DNA of 64,000 bases from Paenibacillus pectinilyticus (lineage in GTDB: Bacteria > Bacillota > Bacilli > Paenibacillales > NBRC-103111), in NCBI RefSeq assembly GCF_001700435.1, contig NZ_LYPC01000011.1:186001-250000 (forward strand), given 5' to 3'. A program made the translations under genes and the position numbers. How positions within the stretch are numbered: position 1 is the stretch's first letter; each line of letters opens with the position of its first letter. Below the pieces are notes generated by a model. The model had not been told where the DNA came from. It saw only the letters and a list, made by a program, of their open reading frames with translations, and did not search any database. Positions 26,144 to 34,150 of the stretch are shown piece by piece.

Positions 26144-26869
26144 ATGAGCGTTGGACAATCCGTTTGTATATCCGGCACCGATCGAGGTATTGGTTTGGCG
26201 CTGGTTAAGAACTATCTCCATCTGGGCTGCACGGTTTATGCTGGCGGTATTAACCCGGATTATGAGGCCCTAGCTCAGCTTGGCGAGCAGTTTCCAGGGC
26301 AACTTCATATTAGTAGACTTGATGTCGGAAGTGATGAGAGCGTAAAAGCGTTTGCAGCTTCTATTGCGAGCCAAACAGATAAGCTGGATCTTCTCATTAA
26401 CAATGCCGCCATTCTTGGCGAAACGAAGCTGACGATTGAGGATGAGATGGATTTCGATGAGATTCAGCGTGTCTACAATATCTCCGCGGTTGGCGCCATC
26501 CGCTTAACGAATGCCCTTATTCACCCTATCATGAATGGCGGCAAACAGATCGTCATGATCTCTTCGGAAGCAGGAAGTATCGGGGACAGTTATCGTGAGG
26601 CTTGGTTTGGGTATTGCATGGCAAAAGCTGCTTTGAATATGGGCTCAACGATGATACATAACCGGATCCGTGAGCGGGGTGGACGCGTGCTGGTACTCCA
26701 TCCAGGCTGGGTGAAAACCGCCATGAGCGGTACTTGGAGCGACGAAGGCAGGTACACGCCGGAGAAAGCGGCGGCTAACATTGTGCACCAAATCCATATT
26801 CTGCAAGGTGAAATTCGTGAACAACCGATCTATATCGCAGTAGATAGCGGTAAAGAATTGGCTTGGTAG
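26144..26869 (+). CDS. Short-chain dehydrogenase/reductase, C-factor-like
   Basis: A 241-residue SDR with a variant nucleotide motif (ISGTDRGIGLALVKNYL, the first Gly pattern being SGTDRGIG), NNAAI for the adenine-stabilising Asn region, the catalytic Ser in MISSEAGS and the YxxxK motif in YCMAKAAL. The length and the HPGWVKTAM ending resemble C-factor/YoxD-like SDRs. I chose the ATG at 26144, which has AAGGAG 9 bp upstream; the GTG at 26135 lies inside that site. It is followed after 22 bp by the ThuA-like gene, so the two form an operon. Confidence 0.88.
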   Translation: MSVGQSVCISGTDRGIGLALVKNYLHLGCTVYAGGINPDYEALAQLGEQFPGQLHISRLDVGSDESVKAFAASIASQTDKLDLLINNAAILGETKLTIEDEMDFDEIQRVYNISAVGAIRLTNALIHPIMNGGKQIVMISSEAGSIGDSYREAWFGYCMAKAALNMGSTMIHNRIRERGGRVLVLHPGWVKTAMSGTWSDEGRYTPEKAAANIVHQIHILQGEIREQPIYIAVDSGKELAW

Positions 26870-26891
26870 CCGTAAAAGGAGGAGTGTTCCT

Positions 26892-27539
26892 ATGACCAAT
26901 CTCATGAAGATTTTATTAGTCGGTGACGATGCATCCATAGCTCCCTATCATCCCTTGGAACCGGTCAGCGCGAAGCTTGCCGCGATTTTTGGAGATGAAT
27001 TTGAACTTGTCAGTACGGATAATTATGACGCTTTTGCTGATTTGAAAAGGAGTGAGTTTCCGATATGCATCTCCTATACAGATTGCTGGAATCGTGACCT
27101 TACCGCTAGTCAAACGGCCGGACTGCTGACCTTTGTGGCGGGCGGCGGAAACCTGATCGTCCTCCATAGCGGTATCTCCATCCAGCGCAGCTACGAGCTT
27201 CTACAAATGGTTGGTGCCAAATTCATGCATCACCCGCCTTTTCAAACCTTATCGTATTACGGTATCGAAGAGGGGCATCCTTTGTTAGAAGGGGTGACGA
27301 ATTTCTCGGTGGATGAGGAGCCTTATATGTTCGAATTCGATCCTTTTACACCGAAAACCGTATTCCTGACTTACGAGTTTGAAGGTGCGCGATATCCAGC
27401 TGGCTGGGAGCATGATTACGCGTTAGGCAAAATCATTTATTTACAGCCGGGGCATCACGCCCCTTCATTTGACCCTCCCGCTTATCGTCAGCTGCTTCTG
27501 AACAGTGCTCGTTGGTTAGCGGCACGAAGGGTTGAGTAG
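26892..27539 (+). CDS. ThuA-like domain protein
   Basis: A 215-residue protein of the ThuA-like (trehalose utilisation) glutamine-amidotransferase-fold family. Landmarks are the N-terminal KILLVGDDA, FVAGGGNLIVLHSG, the GHPLLEG turn and the C-terminal PGHHAPSFDPPAYRQLLLNSARWL. The family lacks the amidotransferase Cys and acts in carbohydrate metabolism, but no precise reaction is known. AAGGAGG precedes the ATG. It is the second gene of an operon with the SDR. Confidence 0.83.
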   Translation: MTNLMKILLVGDDASIAPYHPLEPVSAKLAAIFGDEFELVSTDNYDAFADLKRSEFPICISYTDCWNRDLTASQTAGLLTFVAGGGNLIVLHSGISIQRSYELLQMVGAKFMHHPPFQTLSYYGIEEGHPLLEGVTNFSVDEEPYMFEFDPFTPKTVFLTYEFEGARYPAGWEHDYALGKIIYLQPGHHAPSFDPPAYRQLLLNSARWLAARRVE

Positions 27540-27643
27540 GAGTCGACTGGCGTTTCTGTAGATGGCTGGCAGGTCAGAAGGCTTCTCAGCAACGGTAAAT
27601 ATGTCACCTCTCCTACAGTTGCCCTGTGTATAGCTCGGAGATT

Positions 27644-27672
27644 TTGTTTTTATGGAATGGTTTCTATACAAT
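27644..27672 (+). promoter_or_regulatory. Promoter of the alcohol dehydrogenase gene
   Basis: TTGTTT (27644-27649) and TACAAT (27667-27672) are separated by 17 bp, about 45 bp before the ribosome binding site. Confidence 0.55.
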
Positions 27673-27722
27673 AGGAAGAGGACAGAGATTCAATCCCTAG
27701 TCATATTCAAGGAGGCATGATC

Positions 27723-28886
27723 ATGAATACTTTCACATTTTATAATCCAACCACCCTGCATTTCGGTCAGGATCAACTAGACAAGCTAACTACCGAGGTA
27801 CCGAAGTACGGGAAACATATTCTACTCGTGTACGGCGGAGGCAGCATCAAAAGTAACGGCATCTACGACAAAGTCGTAACCTTGCTGCAAGGTTTGGATG
27901 CAACGATCGTTGAACTTAGCGGCGTTGAGCCCAATCCTCGACTAACGACCGTTCACCGCGGCGTTGAGTTGTGCCGTAGTCAAAACATCGATCTCATCCT
28001 TGCTGTCGGCGGTGGCAGTGTTATCGACTGTGCCAAAGCGATTGCTGTTGGCGCCAAATACGATGGCGACTTCTGGGATATTGCAACGCGTAAAGCTGCT
28101 GCTACTGGTGCTCTTCCCCTTGCTACGGTATTGACGATTGCGGCGACGGGCTCGGAAATGAACGCTGGTTCCGTTATCACCAACTGGGAGACTCAAGATA
28201 AACTCGGTTGGGGCAGCCCCTACTCTTTCCCAAAATTCTCCATTCTCGACCCAGCTCACACGACATCTTTGCCTGAAAATCAAACTGTGTATGGCATGGT
28301 TGATATTATGTCACATGTGTTTGAACAGTACTTCCATCATGGTGCTAACACGCCGTTGCAGGATGGTTTCTGCGAAACCATTCTTCGCACCGTGATTGAA
28401 ACAGCTCCTTTGTTGCTGCAGGATCTGGGCAATCTCGATCACCGCGCAACGATTCTCTACAGCGGTACAATGGCGCTGAATGGCATCCTTAGCATGGGCG
28501 TGCGCGGGGATTGGGCGACACATAACCTGGAGCATGCGGTTTCCGCTGTCCATGATATCCCGCACGGCGGCGGTCTGGCGATTCTCTTCCCGAACTGGAT
28601 GACCTACACCCTCGATTCCAATGTGGGGCGCTTCAAGCAGTTCGCGCAGCGCGTCTTCGGCATCGATGCCGCTGGCAAAACTGATAAACAAGTGGCAGAA
28701 GAAGGCATCGCGGCTCTACGCGCGTTCTTCACAAGCATTGGCGCACCTAGCCGCTTGGCCGACTACAACATCGATGACTCCACCATCGAGCTCATGGCTG
28801 ATAAAGCCATGATTTATGGCGACTTCGGCAACTTCCAGAAGCTGACGCGTGCGGATGTGGTGAAGATTTATCAGATGTCGCTATAG
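27723..28886 (+). CDS. Iron-containing alcohol dehydrogenase, butanol dehydrogenase/YugJ-like
   Basis: A 387-residue group III alcohol dehydrogenase that reduces aldehydes with NAD(P)H. The cofactor motif [12 protein letters not shown], the [12 protein letters not shown] phosphate-binding motif and the metal ligands are visible: Asp and His in [13 protein letters not shown] and the two His in [17 protein letters not shown]. The wording follows Bacillus YugJ/YugK and clostridial butanol dehydrogenases. The ATG at 27723 has AGGAGG at a normal distance; the ATG at 27717 is too close. Monocistronic, with a promoter and a terminator of its own. Confidence 0.92.
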   Translation: MNTFTFYNPTTLHFGQDQLDKLTTEVPKYGKHILLVYGGGSIKSNGIYDKVVTLLQGLDATIVELSGVEPNPRLTTVHRGVELCRSQNIDLILAVGGGSVIDCAKAIAVGAKYDGDFWDIATRKAAATGALPLATVLTIAATGSEMNAGSVITNWETQDKLGWGSPYSFPKFSILDPAHTTSLPENQTVYGMVDIMSHVFEQYFHHGANTPLQDGFCETILRTVIETAPLLLQDLGNLDHRATILYSGTMALNGILSMGVRGDWATHNLEHAVSAVHDIPHGGGLAILFPNWMTYTLDSNVGRFKQFAQRVFGIDAAGKTDKQVAEEGIAALRAFFTSIGAPSRLADYNIDDSTIELMADKAMIYGDFGNFQKLTRADVVKIYQMSL

Positions 28887-28905
28887 GCGATAACGAATAT
28901 AGAAG

Positions 28906-28936
28906 AAGCGTTGCACTAGGTGCAACGCTTTTTTCC
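28906..28936 (+). terminator. Terminator after the alcohol dehydrogenase gene
   Basis: AAGCGTTGCA and TGCAACGCTT form a perfect 10-bp stem around a five-base loop, followed by TTTTTT. Confidence 0.88.
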
Positions 28937-28983
28937 GTGCCCGGCGGCGGTTTGCTCCGCACTGGGCGCTGGTTCCCGAAGCT

Positions 28984-29240
28984 TAAGGCCTCAAATAGGC
29001 CTTACAGCTGCTCCTCCAGCAGCCACGGTATGCTGTAACGACCAAAATGGGCGCTACAGCATCATTTACTCTGCGCCCGCACTGATTCCCAACCCCTAAG
29101 GCCCCAAATGGGCCTTACAGCTACTCCTCCAGCAAACACGGGATGCGGTAGCGACCAAAATGGGCGCTACAGTCGCGCTACAGTATCTTTCGCCTACACT
29201 GGGCGCTGGTTCCCTAACCGTAGGATCCAAAATGAGCCTT
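28984..29240. repeat. Alternating palindromic intergenic repeats
   Basis: Between the alcohol dehydrogenase terminator and the convergent helicase gene (393 bp without a gene) two palindrome types alternate. Type A is TAAGGCC-tcaaat-AGGCCTTA, at 28984-29004, 29097-29117 and, degenerate, 29221-29240. Type B is GTAGCG-CCAAAATGG-CGCTAC, at 29035-29057 and 29148-29170. Each A copy is followed by a near-identical CAG..GCTCCTCCAGC stretch. The whole composite unit is roughly 113-124 bp long. Confidence 0.65.
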
Positions 29241-29279
29241 CCAGACGCTCCTCCAGCCATCTCTTGGCTCACGTTACCA

Positions 29280-31619
29280 CTAACGCTGCACCGGCAGCAC
29301 CGTATATTCGCGCCACTCCTCCGGCAGCAACCGCTGATAGCGCGGCTGCAAGTACCGATCGTCGATCAGCAGCAGCACGCCGTGATCCATTTCGGAGCGA
29401 ATCAACCGCCCGCCAGCCTGCTGCACTTTGTTCATGCCGGGATAGACATAAGCATAGTCGTAGCCATTGCGGCCTGTACGCTCCATATAATCCTTGATTA
29501 GGTTGCGTTCCGGACCCAATTGCGGCAAGCCGACGCCTACGACGACTACGCCCGTGAGTCGGTCGCCAACCAAGTCGATGCCCTCGGAGAAAATGCCGCC
29601 CATCACCGCAAAGCCTACCAGCGTCTGCTCCGCCCCCGCCTGGAAGGCCGCAAGAAAGTGCTCCCGCTCCTCTTCCGACATTTTGGCCTGCTGCACGAGC
29701 ACGTTAAGCTCATTCCCTTCCAGGCTATCCTGCGCCTCGCTCACCAGATCTGTGAAAGCCTCATAGACGCTGCTCATATACGCATACGAAGGGAAAAACA
29801 CCAAATAATTACCCGCTCGTCCCGCGACCAGCTCATAAATGGAACGAGCAATCTGCGTGCGGCTGATCTCCCGATCTTGATACCGCGTCGACAGCGGCTG
29901 CACGAAAACTTCCAGCTGCTCCTTAGCAAAAGGTGACGGTACCGTCACCGAATAATCGTCCTCCCCTGCACCCAGGGTGTCCATGAAATAGGTCAAAGGC
30001 GACAGTGTCGCCGAGAAAAACACATGCGCCCGATACCCCTTCCCCATCTGCCGCAGCAGATGCGACGGATCCAAGCAAACGAGCTTCACGCTAACCTCGT
30101 TCCGGTCACTCACTGCCAGCGTCACATAACGCTCGTCATACAGCTTAGAGATGCGCACGAAGTTCTGCGCCCCAAAATACGCTTCCAACAGTGCCGCATT
30201 CGCTGCACCGCCCCCGGCCGACCTGGCCAATTCTTTTTCAGCTGCTGCAATAAATATCTCTACATGACCAATTAACGACTCCGGGAGCGCGAACTCCACC
30301 ATCATCTCCCGATCCCCTACCTGCTTGCGCAGCGCAATAAAATACGTATTTATCGCCTTTGCTGCATCATGCAGATCTGCTCGAACCCCTTTAAATTCTC
30401 GCTGAAGCGCAAGAAAGCCCGATTTATGCAGCTCGCTCCCATACATCTCCCGCGCACGGTCCACCAGATTATGGGCCTCATCAATAAGTAACGTCGTGTG
30501 GCGCTTTTGTTCTTCGAACAGTCTTTTCAAATTGACACGCGGGTCAAAAATGTAATTATAATCGCAAATCACCGCATCCGCCGCGTACGCCACATCCAGC
30601 GAGAACTCAAACGGACACACCCGATGCTTGCGCGCATACGTCTCAATCACCGTACGGGTCATCACCGTTTCCTGCCTCAGCAGATCCAGCACCGCCTCAT
30701 TCACCCGATCATAGTACCCATCTGCGAACTCGCAATGCGCCGGCGTGCACCGCACCTCGTCCTTCAAGCACACTTTATCCTTCGCCGTAATGGTCACAAC
30801 CTGAAGCCGCAAGCCTTTCTCCTGCAAAAGATAAAAAGCTTCCTCCGCCGCTGTACGTGTAATCGTCTTCGCCGTTAAATAAAAGAACCGTTGCAGCACG
30901 CCCTCCCCCATTGCTTTCACAGACGGAAACAGCGTCGACATCGTCTTCCCAATCCCTGTAGGCGCCTTGGCGAACAGCTTGTGCCCATCCTGAATGGTTT
31001 TGTACACCGCACCTACCAGCTTGCGCTGCCCTTCCCGATATTGCGGAAAAGGAAACGGCAGCTCCTTGATGCTCTGATTTCGACGCACCTCATGCTCGTG
31101 CTTCACTTGTGCATACGGATGGTAGCGCTGAATCACCTCATAGACGAAGGCCTCCAGCTCCTCAAACGTCGCATCCCTTACAAAATGCCGCGTCTCCTCC
31201 GTCTCCACCTGCGTATACGTAAGTTGAATTCGCATCCCACGGAGATCCCGGTCTCGAGCCACCATATAGGCGTAGCAGGTCGCCTGCGCCCAGTGCACCG
31301 GATAGGAATTCTCCTCGATTAGCGCGATATCGCCGGACGTCGATTTAATTTCATCCACAGTTAGCACGTCGCCGTCATCCTTACCCGCAAGCAGCCCATC
31401 ACAACGCCCATCTATCACAAATAGGAGCCCCTCATACGCAATCTCGGCGGTTACATACACCTCATGCTGATCGGACTCCCCGTATTCCTTTTGCAATCTT
31501 TGATGCGCCTTCGTGCCATCTCTCAGCGCTTTACTTGATCGAAACTCCGAATCGATACTTCCACGGCTAAACACATACTCCACGAGCGATCGTACGGATA
31601 GTTGAACAAGAGGCAGCAT
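29280..31619 (-). CDS. PD-(D/E)XK nuclease fused to XPD/DinG-type DNA helicase
   Basis: A 779-residue protein with two parts. Residues 1-180 look like a RecB/Cas4-type nuclease: Asp74 in VIDGRCDG, Glu90-x-Lys92 in TVDEIKST and Gln112 in HWAQATCYAY. From about 190 follows a superfamily 2 XPD-like helicase: APTGIGKT at 219-226, four Cys at 284, 291, 296 and 335 that suit an iron-sulfur cluster, the DEAH box at 380-383, SATLSPL, and the C-terminal QQAGGRLIR motif. It probably unwinds and trims damaged DNA. The start has GGAGAT upstream. A LexA-type box lies in the promoter region, so it is likely part of the SOS response. Confidence 0.88.
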   Translation of the reverse strand: MLPLVQLSVRSLVEYVFSRGSIDSEFRSSKALRDGTKAHQRLQKEYGESDQHEVYVTAEIAYEGLLFVIDGRCDGLLAGKDDGDVLTVDEIKSTSGDIALIEENSYPVHWAQATCYAYMVARDRDLRGMRIQLTYTQVETEETRHFVRDATFEELEAFVYEVIQRYHPYAQVKHEHEVRRNQSIKELPFPFPQYREGQRKLVGAVYKTIQDGHKLFAKAPTGIGKTMSTLFPSVKAMGEGVLQRFFYLTAKTITRTAAEEAFYLLQEKGLRLQVVTITAKDKVCLKDEVRCTPAHCEFADGYYDRVNEAVLDLLRQETVMTRTVIETYARKHRVCPFEFSLDVAYAADAVICDYNYIFDPRVNLKRLFEEQKRHTTLLIDEAHNLVDRAREMYGSELHKSGFLALQREFKGVRADLHDAAKAINTYFIALRKQVGDREMMVEFALPESLIGHVEIFIAAAEKELARSAGGGAANAALLEAYFGAQNFVRISKLYDERYVTLAVSDRNEVSVKLVCLDPSHLLRQMGKGYRAHVFFSATLSPLTYFMDTLGAGEDDYSVTVPSPFAKEQLEVFVQPLSTRYQDREISRTQIARSIYELVAGRAGNYLVFFPSYAYMSSVYEAFTDLVSEAQDSLEGNELNVLVQQAKMSEEEREHFLAAFQAGAEQTLVGFAVMGGIFSEGIDLVGDRLTGVVVVGVGLPQLGPERNLIKDYMERTGRNGYDYAYVYPGMNKVQQAGGRLIRSEMDHGVLLLIDDRYLQPRYQRLLPEEWREYTVLPVQR

Positions 31620-31636
31620 ATCATATCTCCATTTAA

Positions 31637-31657
31637 GAACATTTGTTCCTTATTATA
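31637..31657 (-). promoter_or_regulatory. LexA (SOS) box and -10 element of the nuclease-helicase gene
   Basis: GAACATTTGTTC (31637-31648) matches the Bacillota LexA consensus GAAC-N4-GTTC exactly in both half-sites. On the minus strand it directly follows TATAAT (31657-31652), so it covers the transcription start. Only a weak -35 (TAGTTT) is seen 17 bp further up. Confidence 0.75.
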
Positions 31658-31686
31658 ACATGTGCCAGTTTGAAAAACTACTAACG

Positions 31687-31717
31687 ACAAAAGGACACCA
31701 GCCGAAGCTGATGTCCT
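31687..31717 (-). terminator. Terminator after the M23 peptidase gene
   Basis: AGGACATCAGC and GCTGGTGTCCT pair around TTCG-like loop on the minus strand and are followed by TTTTG. It lies 10 bp beyond the M23 gene. Confidence 0.75.
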
Positions 31718-31726
31718 ACACTTTTG

Positions 31727-33196
31727 TTATTGTTTCACCCACTGAAACGGGGATGTATTAAAAAATAAGTCCGGATTAGCCTGAATATTATGCGCCCAAA
31801 AGGTAAAATGCAAATGCGGCCCTGTTGAAAACCCCGTCGTGCCGACAAGACCGATGATATCGCCCTGTTTCACATGGTCGCCTGCTTTGACGCGCAGCTC
31901 GGAGAGATGCGCATACTGCGAGAACAACCCCATCCCATGGTCAATATAGATGGAATTGCCGGTCAAATACAGGGGTTCCGCCAACGCGACAACCCCATCG
32001 TTCGTAGCCTTGATCGGGGTGCCTTCTTTAGCGGCCAGATCAAGGGCCATGTGCGAGCTGTCGTATTTCCCGTTGACATAACGGGTGTACCCATACGGCG
32101 TCGTCAAAATCCCCTCGATCGGCTTCACGAACGGCCCTCGGAACAGAAACGTCGGCTCCGACTTGCTGCGTGCCAGATCAATCTTCTTCTGATCGGCGTC
32201 AATGCGCGCCGTATCCTGCTTCATGCTTTCCATCTGCTCCGTGACCTTCAAATACTGCGTCTCGAATTTCTTCGCTTGAATGGTCAGCTTCTGATCACCG
32301 ATCGGATATATGCCAGGCTTCGTGTCCATCGTGATCGGCAAGTACGTGAAATACCCCGCTTCATACGGTTGCAGCGTGTACGTCTTATTCGCCAGCGTAA
32401 CGCTGCCAGGCTCCTTGCTCCGCACAAGCACTGCATCGCCCGGCGAAGCATGGTCCGGCAGGAGCTTCCAGCTAGCGCTCATGACCGCCTGCGCCCCTGC
32501 TTCTGTGACATATAAAGAAGCTTCATCTTTGAGCTGTTGGAGATGCTTCTCCTCACCGATAATGGCGGCTTTCGTCGCCTCTGTCATCCCATCCACCCAG
32601 GTCTGTCCCCCATCCACGGTTACGAGGAGAGGGCTTTTGCTGGCTGCCGAATTGGCCAAAAGCACCCAGCCAATCTTCGGCGTCACGAACTGGGATTGCT
32701 TCACAGGCAGTGTATTGCCGTTCATCGTCACGGTGCTTAGAGCACCTTGCGCCGTAGTTGTCCCGCCCGTTCCTACAGTTGCTGCGGCGGCATCTCCTGC
32801 TGGGGTCGCTGCACTGGAAGCAGCGCCTCCGGAACCGGCCTCCAAGCTTAGCAGCTTGGCAATCGTTTCAATCCCCGCCGCATCGACACCGCTATCCGTT
32901 GACGGCGTTTCCGTCCCCGTAACTGCTACGTCCTGCCAACTTGCACCGCCATCCGAAGTTTGGACAGTACCGTCCGCGTATTTGACCCAGCCTCGATCCA
33001 GATCGAGCATCCGAAATGCCAAAGCGACACGCGGTGTCGGTGTTGGCACAGGTGCTGCTGTTACGAGGTCAGCTATTTTATCATTCGATGTTGATAATGA
33101 TCCCCACGGTGATTTCCCGATCCCGATCACTATACAAGCTGCAAGGATGCAAGCACCGGCCAATAGCGGCCATTGGCGCCTTTTTCTTGATTTCAC
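31727..33196 (-). CDS. M23-family metalloendopeptidase with Asp-box motifs
   Basis: A 489-residue exported protein: a basic N-terminus and one hydrophobic helix (about 10-27), then a long extracellular region, then an M23 (LytM/gametolysin) domain with HMALD, SIYIDHG and HLHF. The middle carries two motifs like Asp-boxes of sialidase/BNR folds (TSDGGASW and TVDGGQTW), separated by an Ala/Gly/Thr-rich stretch, and a charged region around residue 330 that may be coiled. It should cleave peptidoglycan cross-bridges or act as a scaffold at the wall. GTG start with GGAG upstream. Monocistronic. Confidence 0.88.
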   Translation of the reverse strand: MKSRKRRQWPLLAGACILAACIVIGIGKSPWGSLSTSNDKIADLVTAAPVPTPTPRVALAFRMLDLDRGWVKYADGTVQTSDGGASWQDVAVTGTETPSTDSGVDAAGIETIAKLLSLEAGSGGAASSAATPAGDAAAATVGTGGTTTAQGALSTVTMNGNTLPVKQSQFVTPKIGWVLLANSAASKSPLLVTVDGGQTWVDGMTEATKAAIIGEEKHLQQLKDEASLYVTEAGAQAVMSASWKLLPDHASPGDAVLVRSKEPGSVTLANKTYTLQPYEAGYFTYLPITMDTKPGIYPIGDQKLTIQAKKFETQYLKVTEQMESMKQDTARIDADQKKIDLARSKSEPTFLFRGPFVKPIEGILTTPYGYTRYVNGKYDSSHMALDLAAKEGTPIKATNDGVVALAEPLYLTGNSIYIDHGMGLFSQYAHLSELRVKAGDHVKQGDIIGLVGTTGFSTGPHLHFTFWAHNIQANPDLFFNTSPFQWVKQ

Positions 33197-33280
33197 AGAC
33201 GCTCCTACCTCCCTTGACGACTACGGGTTGTCCGCTTGCTGGTCGCCTTCATCTCTTCCTTCGCTAATCTCATCGTAACA

Positions 33281-33318
33281 CAAAAAACCCGAAGACATCT
33301 ACATGTCTCCGGGTTTCA
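33281..33318 (-). terminator. Terminator after the YdjO-like gene
   Basis: AAACCCGGAGACAT and ATGTCTTCGGGTTT pair on the minus strand around GTAG and are followed by TTTTG. It lies 7 bp beyond the YdjO-like stop codon. Confidence 0.85.
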
Positions 33319-33324
33319 TAAAAC

Positions 33325-33552
33325 CTATATTTGTACACCCTTTTTGAGCGTTTTCTGATCACTATTCGTATTATTAACTAATGGAAGTAACTTGACACTT
33401 CGAACCATTGTGGACTGACATAAATGACATGTCGGCACGTGATCGAATGCAAAATTATCTCGCATCCAGCCTTTACAGCCTTCATTTTCACAAGACCATA
33501 CCGTCACATTTTCTAGAGGCATCTCTTCAAGCGACTTTTTTCTGGAATACAT
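33325..33552 (-). CDS. ydjO: YdjO-like cold-inducible zinc-ribbon protein
   Basis: A 75-residue protein with two Cys pairs, WSCENEGCKGW and PTCHLCQS, about 20 residues apart, which suits a small zinc ribbon. The layout (basic start, VWSCENEGCKGWMRDNFAF, CxxC, variable tail) resembles the cold-inducible protein YdjO of Bacillus. AAGGAGG lies ahead of the ATG. It lies 90 bp downstream of a cold-shock gene on the same strand, separated by a terminator that may be leaky in the cold. The molecular function is unknown. Confidence 0.75.
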   Translation of the reverse strand: MYSRKKSLEEMPLENVTVWSCENEGCKGWMRDNFAFDHVPTCHLCQSTMVRSVKLLPLVNNTNSDQKTLKKGVQI

Positions 33553-33597
33553 GGATAAACCTCCTTAGAGTACTAAGCGTCAGCTAGCTTTAAATTG

Positions 33598-33636
33598 AAA
33601 AAGACTGCCATTACTTACGTAAAGGCAGTCTTTTTA
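33598..33636 (-). terminator. Terminator after the first cold-shock gene
   Basis: AAAAAGACTGCC and GGCAGTCTTTTT pair around a 14-base loop; the minus side continues with TTTTTC. It separates the cold-shock gene from the YdjO-like gene, with only 45 bp left for a separate promoter. Confidence 0.8.
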
Positions 33637-33642
33637 ATTATA

Positions 33643-33843
33643 TTACAGTTTTACAACGTTCTCAGCTTGTGGACCGCGGTTGCCTTGAACTACGCTGAAT
33701 TCAACTGCTTGACCTTCGTCCAAAGTTTTGAAGCCGTCGCCTTGGATTGCGGAGAAGTGAACGAATACATCGTTGCCGCCTTCAACTTCGATGAAACCGA
33801 AACCTTTTTCTGCGTTAAACCATTTTACTGTACCAGTAGCCAT
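33643..33843 (-). CDS. Cold-shock protein, CspA/CspB family (copy 1)
   Basis: A 66-residue single-stranded nucleic-acid-binding protein with the OB-fold motifs RNP1 (KGFGFIEV) and RNP2 (VFVHFSAI). It acts as an RNA chaperone that melts structures in mRNA at low temperature. GGAGGT lies ahead of the ATG at 33843; the longer in-frame reading would run into the leader. It differs from the copy at 38456-38656 at only a few positions. It has a long untranslated leader conserved between the two copies. Confidence 0.95.
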   Translation of the reverse strand: MATGTVKWFNAEKGFGFIEVEGGNDVFVHFSAIQGDGFKTLDEGQAVEFSVVQGNRGPQAENVVKL

Positions 33844-33965
33844 TGTGAAATACCTCCAAAAATTATTAACATGTTTTTTATTCTTCAAAGAGAAAAAATT
33901 CACACATTGTAAAAGGTTCACTAACAAAAATGAAAACCCTTTAAAATATGTGAATTCAGGTTCTA
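33844..33965 (-). promoter_or_regulatory. Cold-shock 5' leader (copy 1) with conserved hairpin
   Basis: On the minus strand the leader opens AACCTGAATT, has a hairpin AAAGGG..TTTTCA with TGAACCTTTT (33943-33911), then CAATGTGTGAATTTTTT and ACATGTTAATAA before the GGAGGT. The same blocks occur in the leader of the second cold-shock gene, and the hairpin arms there differ in ways that keep the pairing. This fits a temperature-responsive leader. Confidence 0.65.
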
Positions 33966-33981
33966 TTTGTCGATTGGATTT

Positions 33982-34010
33982 ATCATACCACACGATTTAT
34001 GAAAACGCAA
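33982..34010 (-). promoter_or_regulatory. Promoter of cold-shock gene copy 1
   Basis: TTGCGT (34010-34005) and TATGAT (33987-33982) are 17 bp apart on the minus strand. GTGTGG directly before the -10 is shared with the promoter of copy 2 at 38797-38825. Confidence 0.65.
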
Positions 34011-34092
34011 ACTATTTCCAGAGTTTACAAGTAAAAATTATGCATAGCTCGCCCCAACTTTAGTCTAGGTTCGACCTTGGTCTCCAGACGGT

Positions 34093-34120
34093 TTGAGGCA
34101 TCGAGCAGGGGATCTATACT
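34093..34120 (+). promoter_or_regulatory. Promoter of the multicopper oxidase gene
   Basis: TTGAGG (34093-34098) and TATACT (34115-34120) are 16 bp apart. Just upstream (34061-34084) an imperfect dyad, AGTCTAGGT with ACCTTGGTCT, could hold a regulator; none is identified. Confidence 0.45.
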
Positions 34121-34150
34121 GGAAGTACTGAGTCTAGGAGGGTTTTCATC

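Noticed and set aside
25988-26221. Minus-strand frame of 77 codons before the SDR gene
   Set aside because: No ribosome binding site, no recognisable motif, and it overlaps the SDR start.
32310-33278. Plus-strand frame opposite the M23 gene
   Set aside because: It lies over the Ala/Gly/Thr-rich linker and the M23 start; no ribosome binding site and no recognisable motif.
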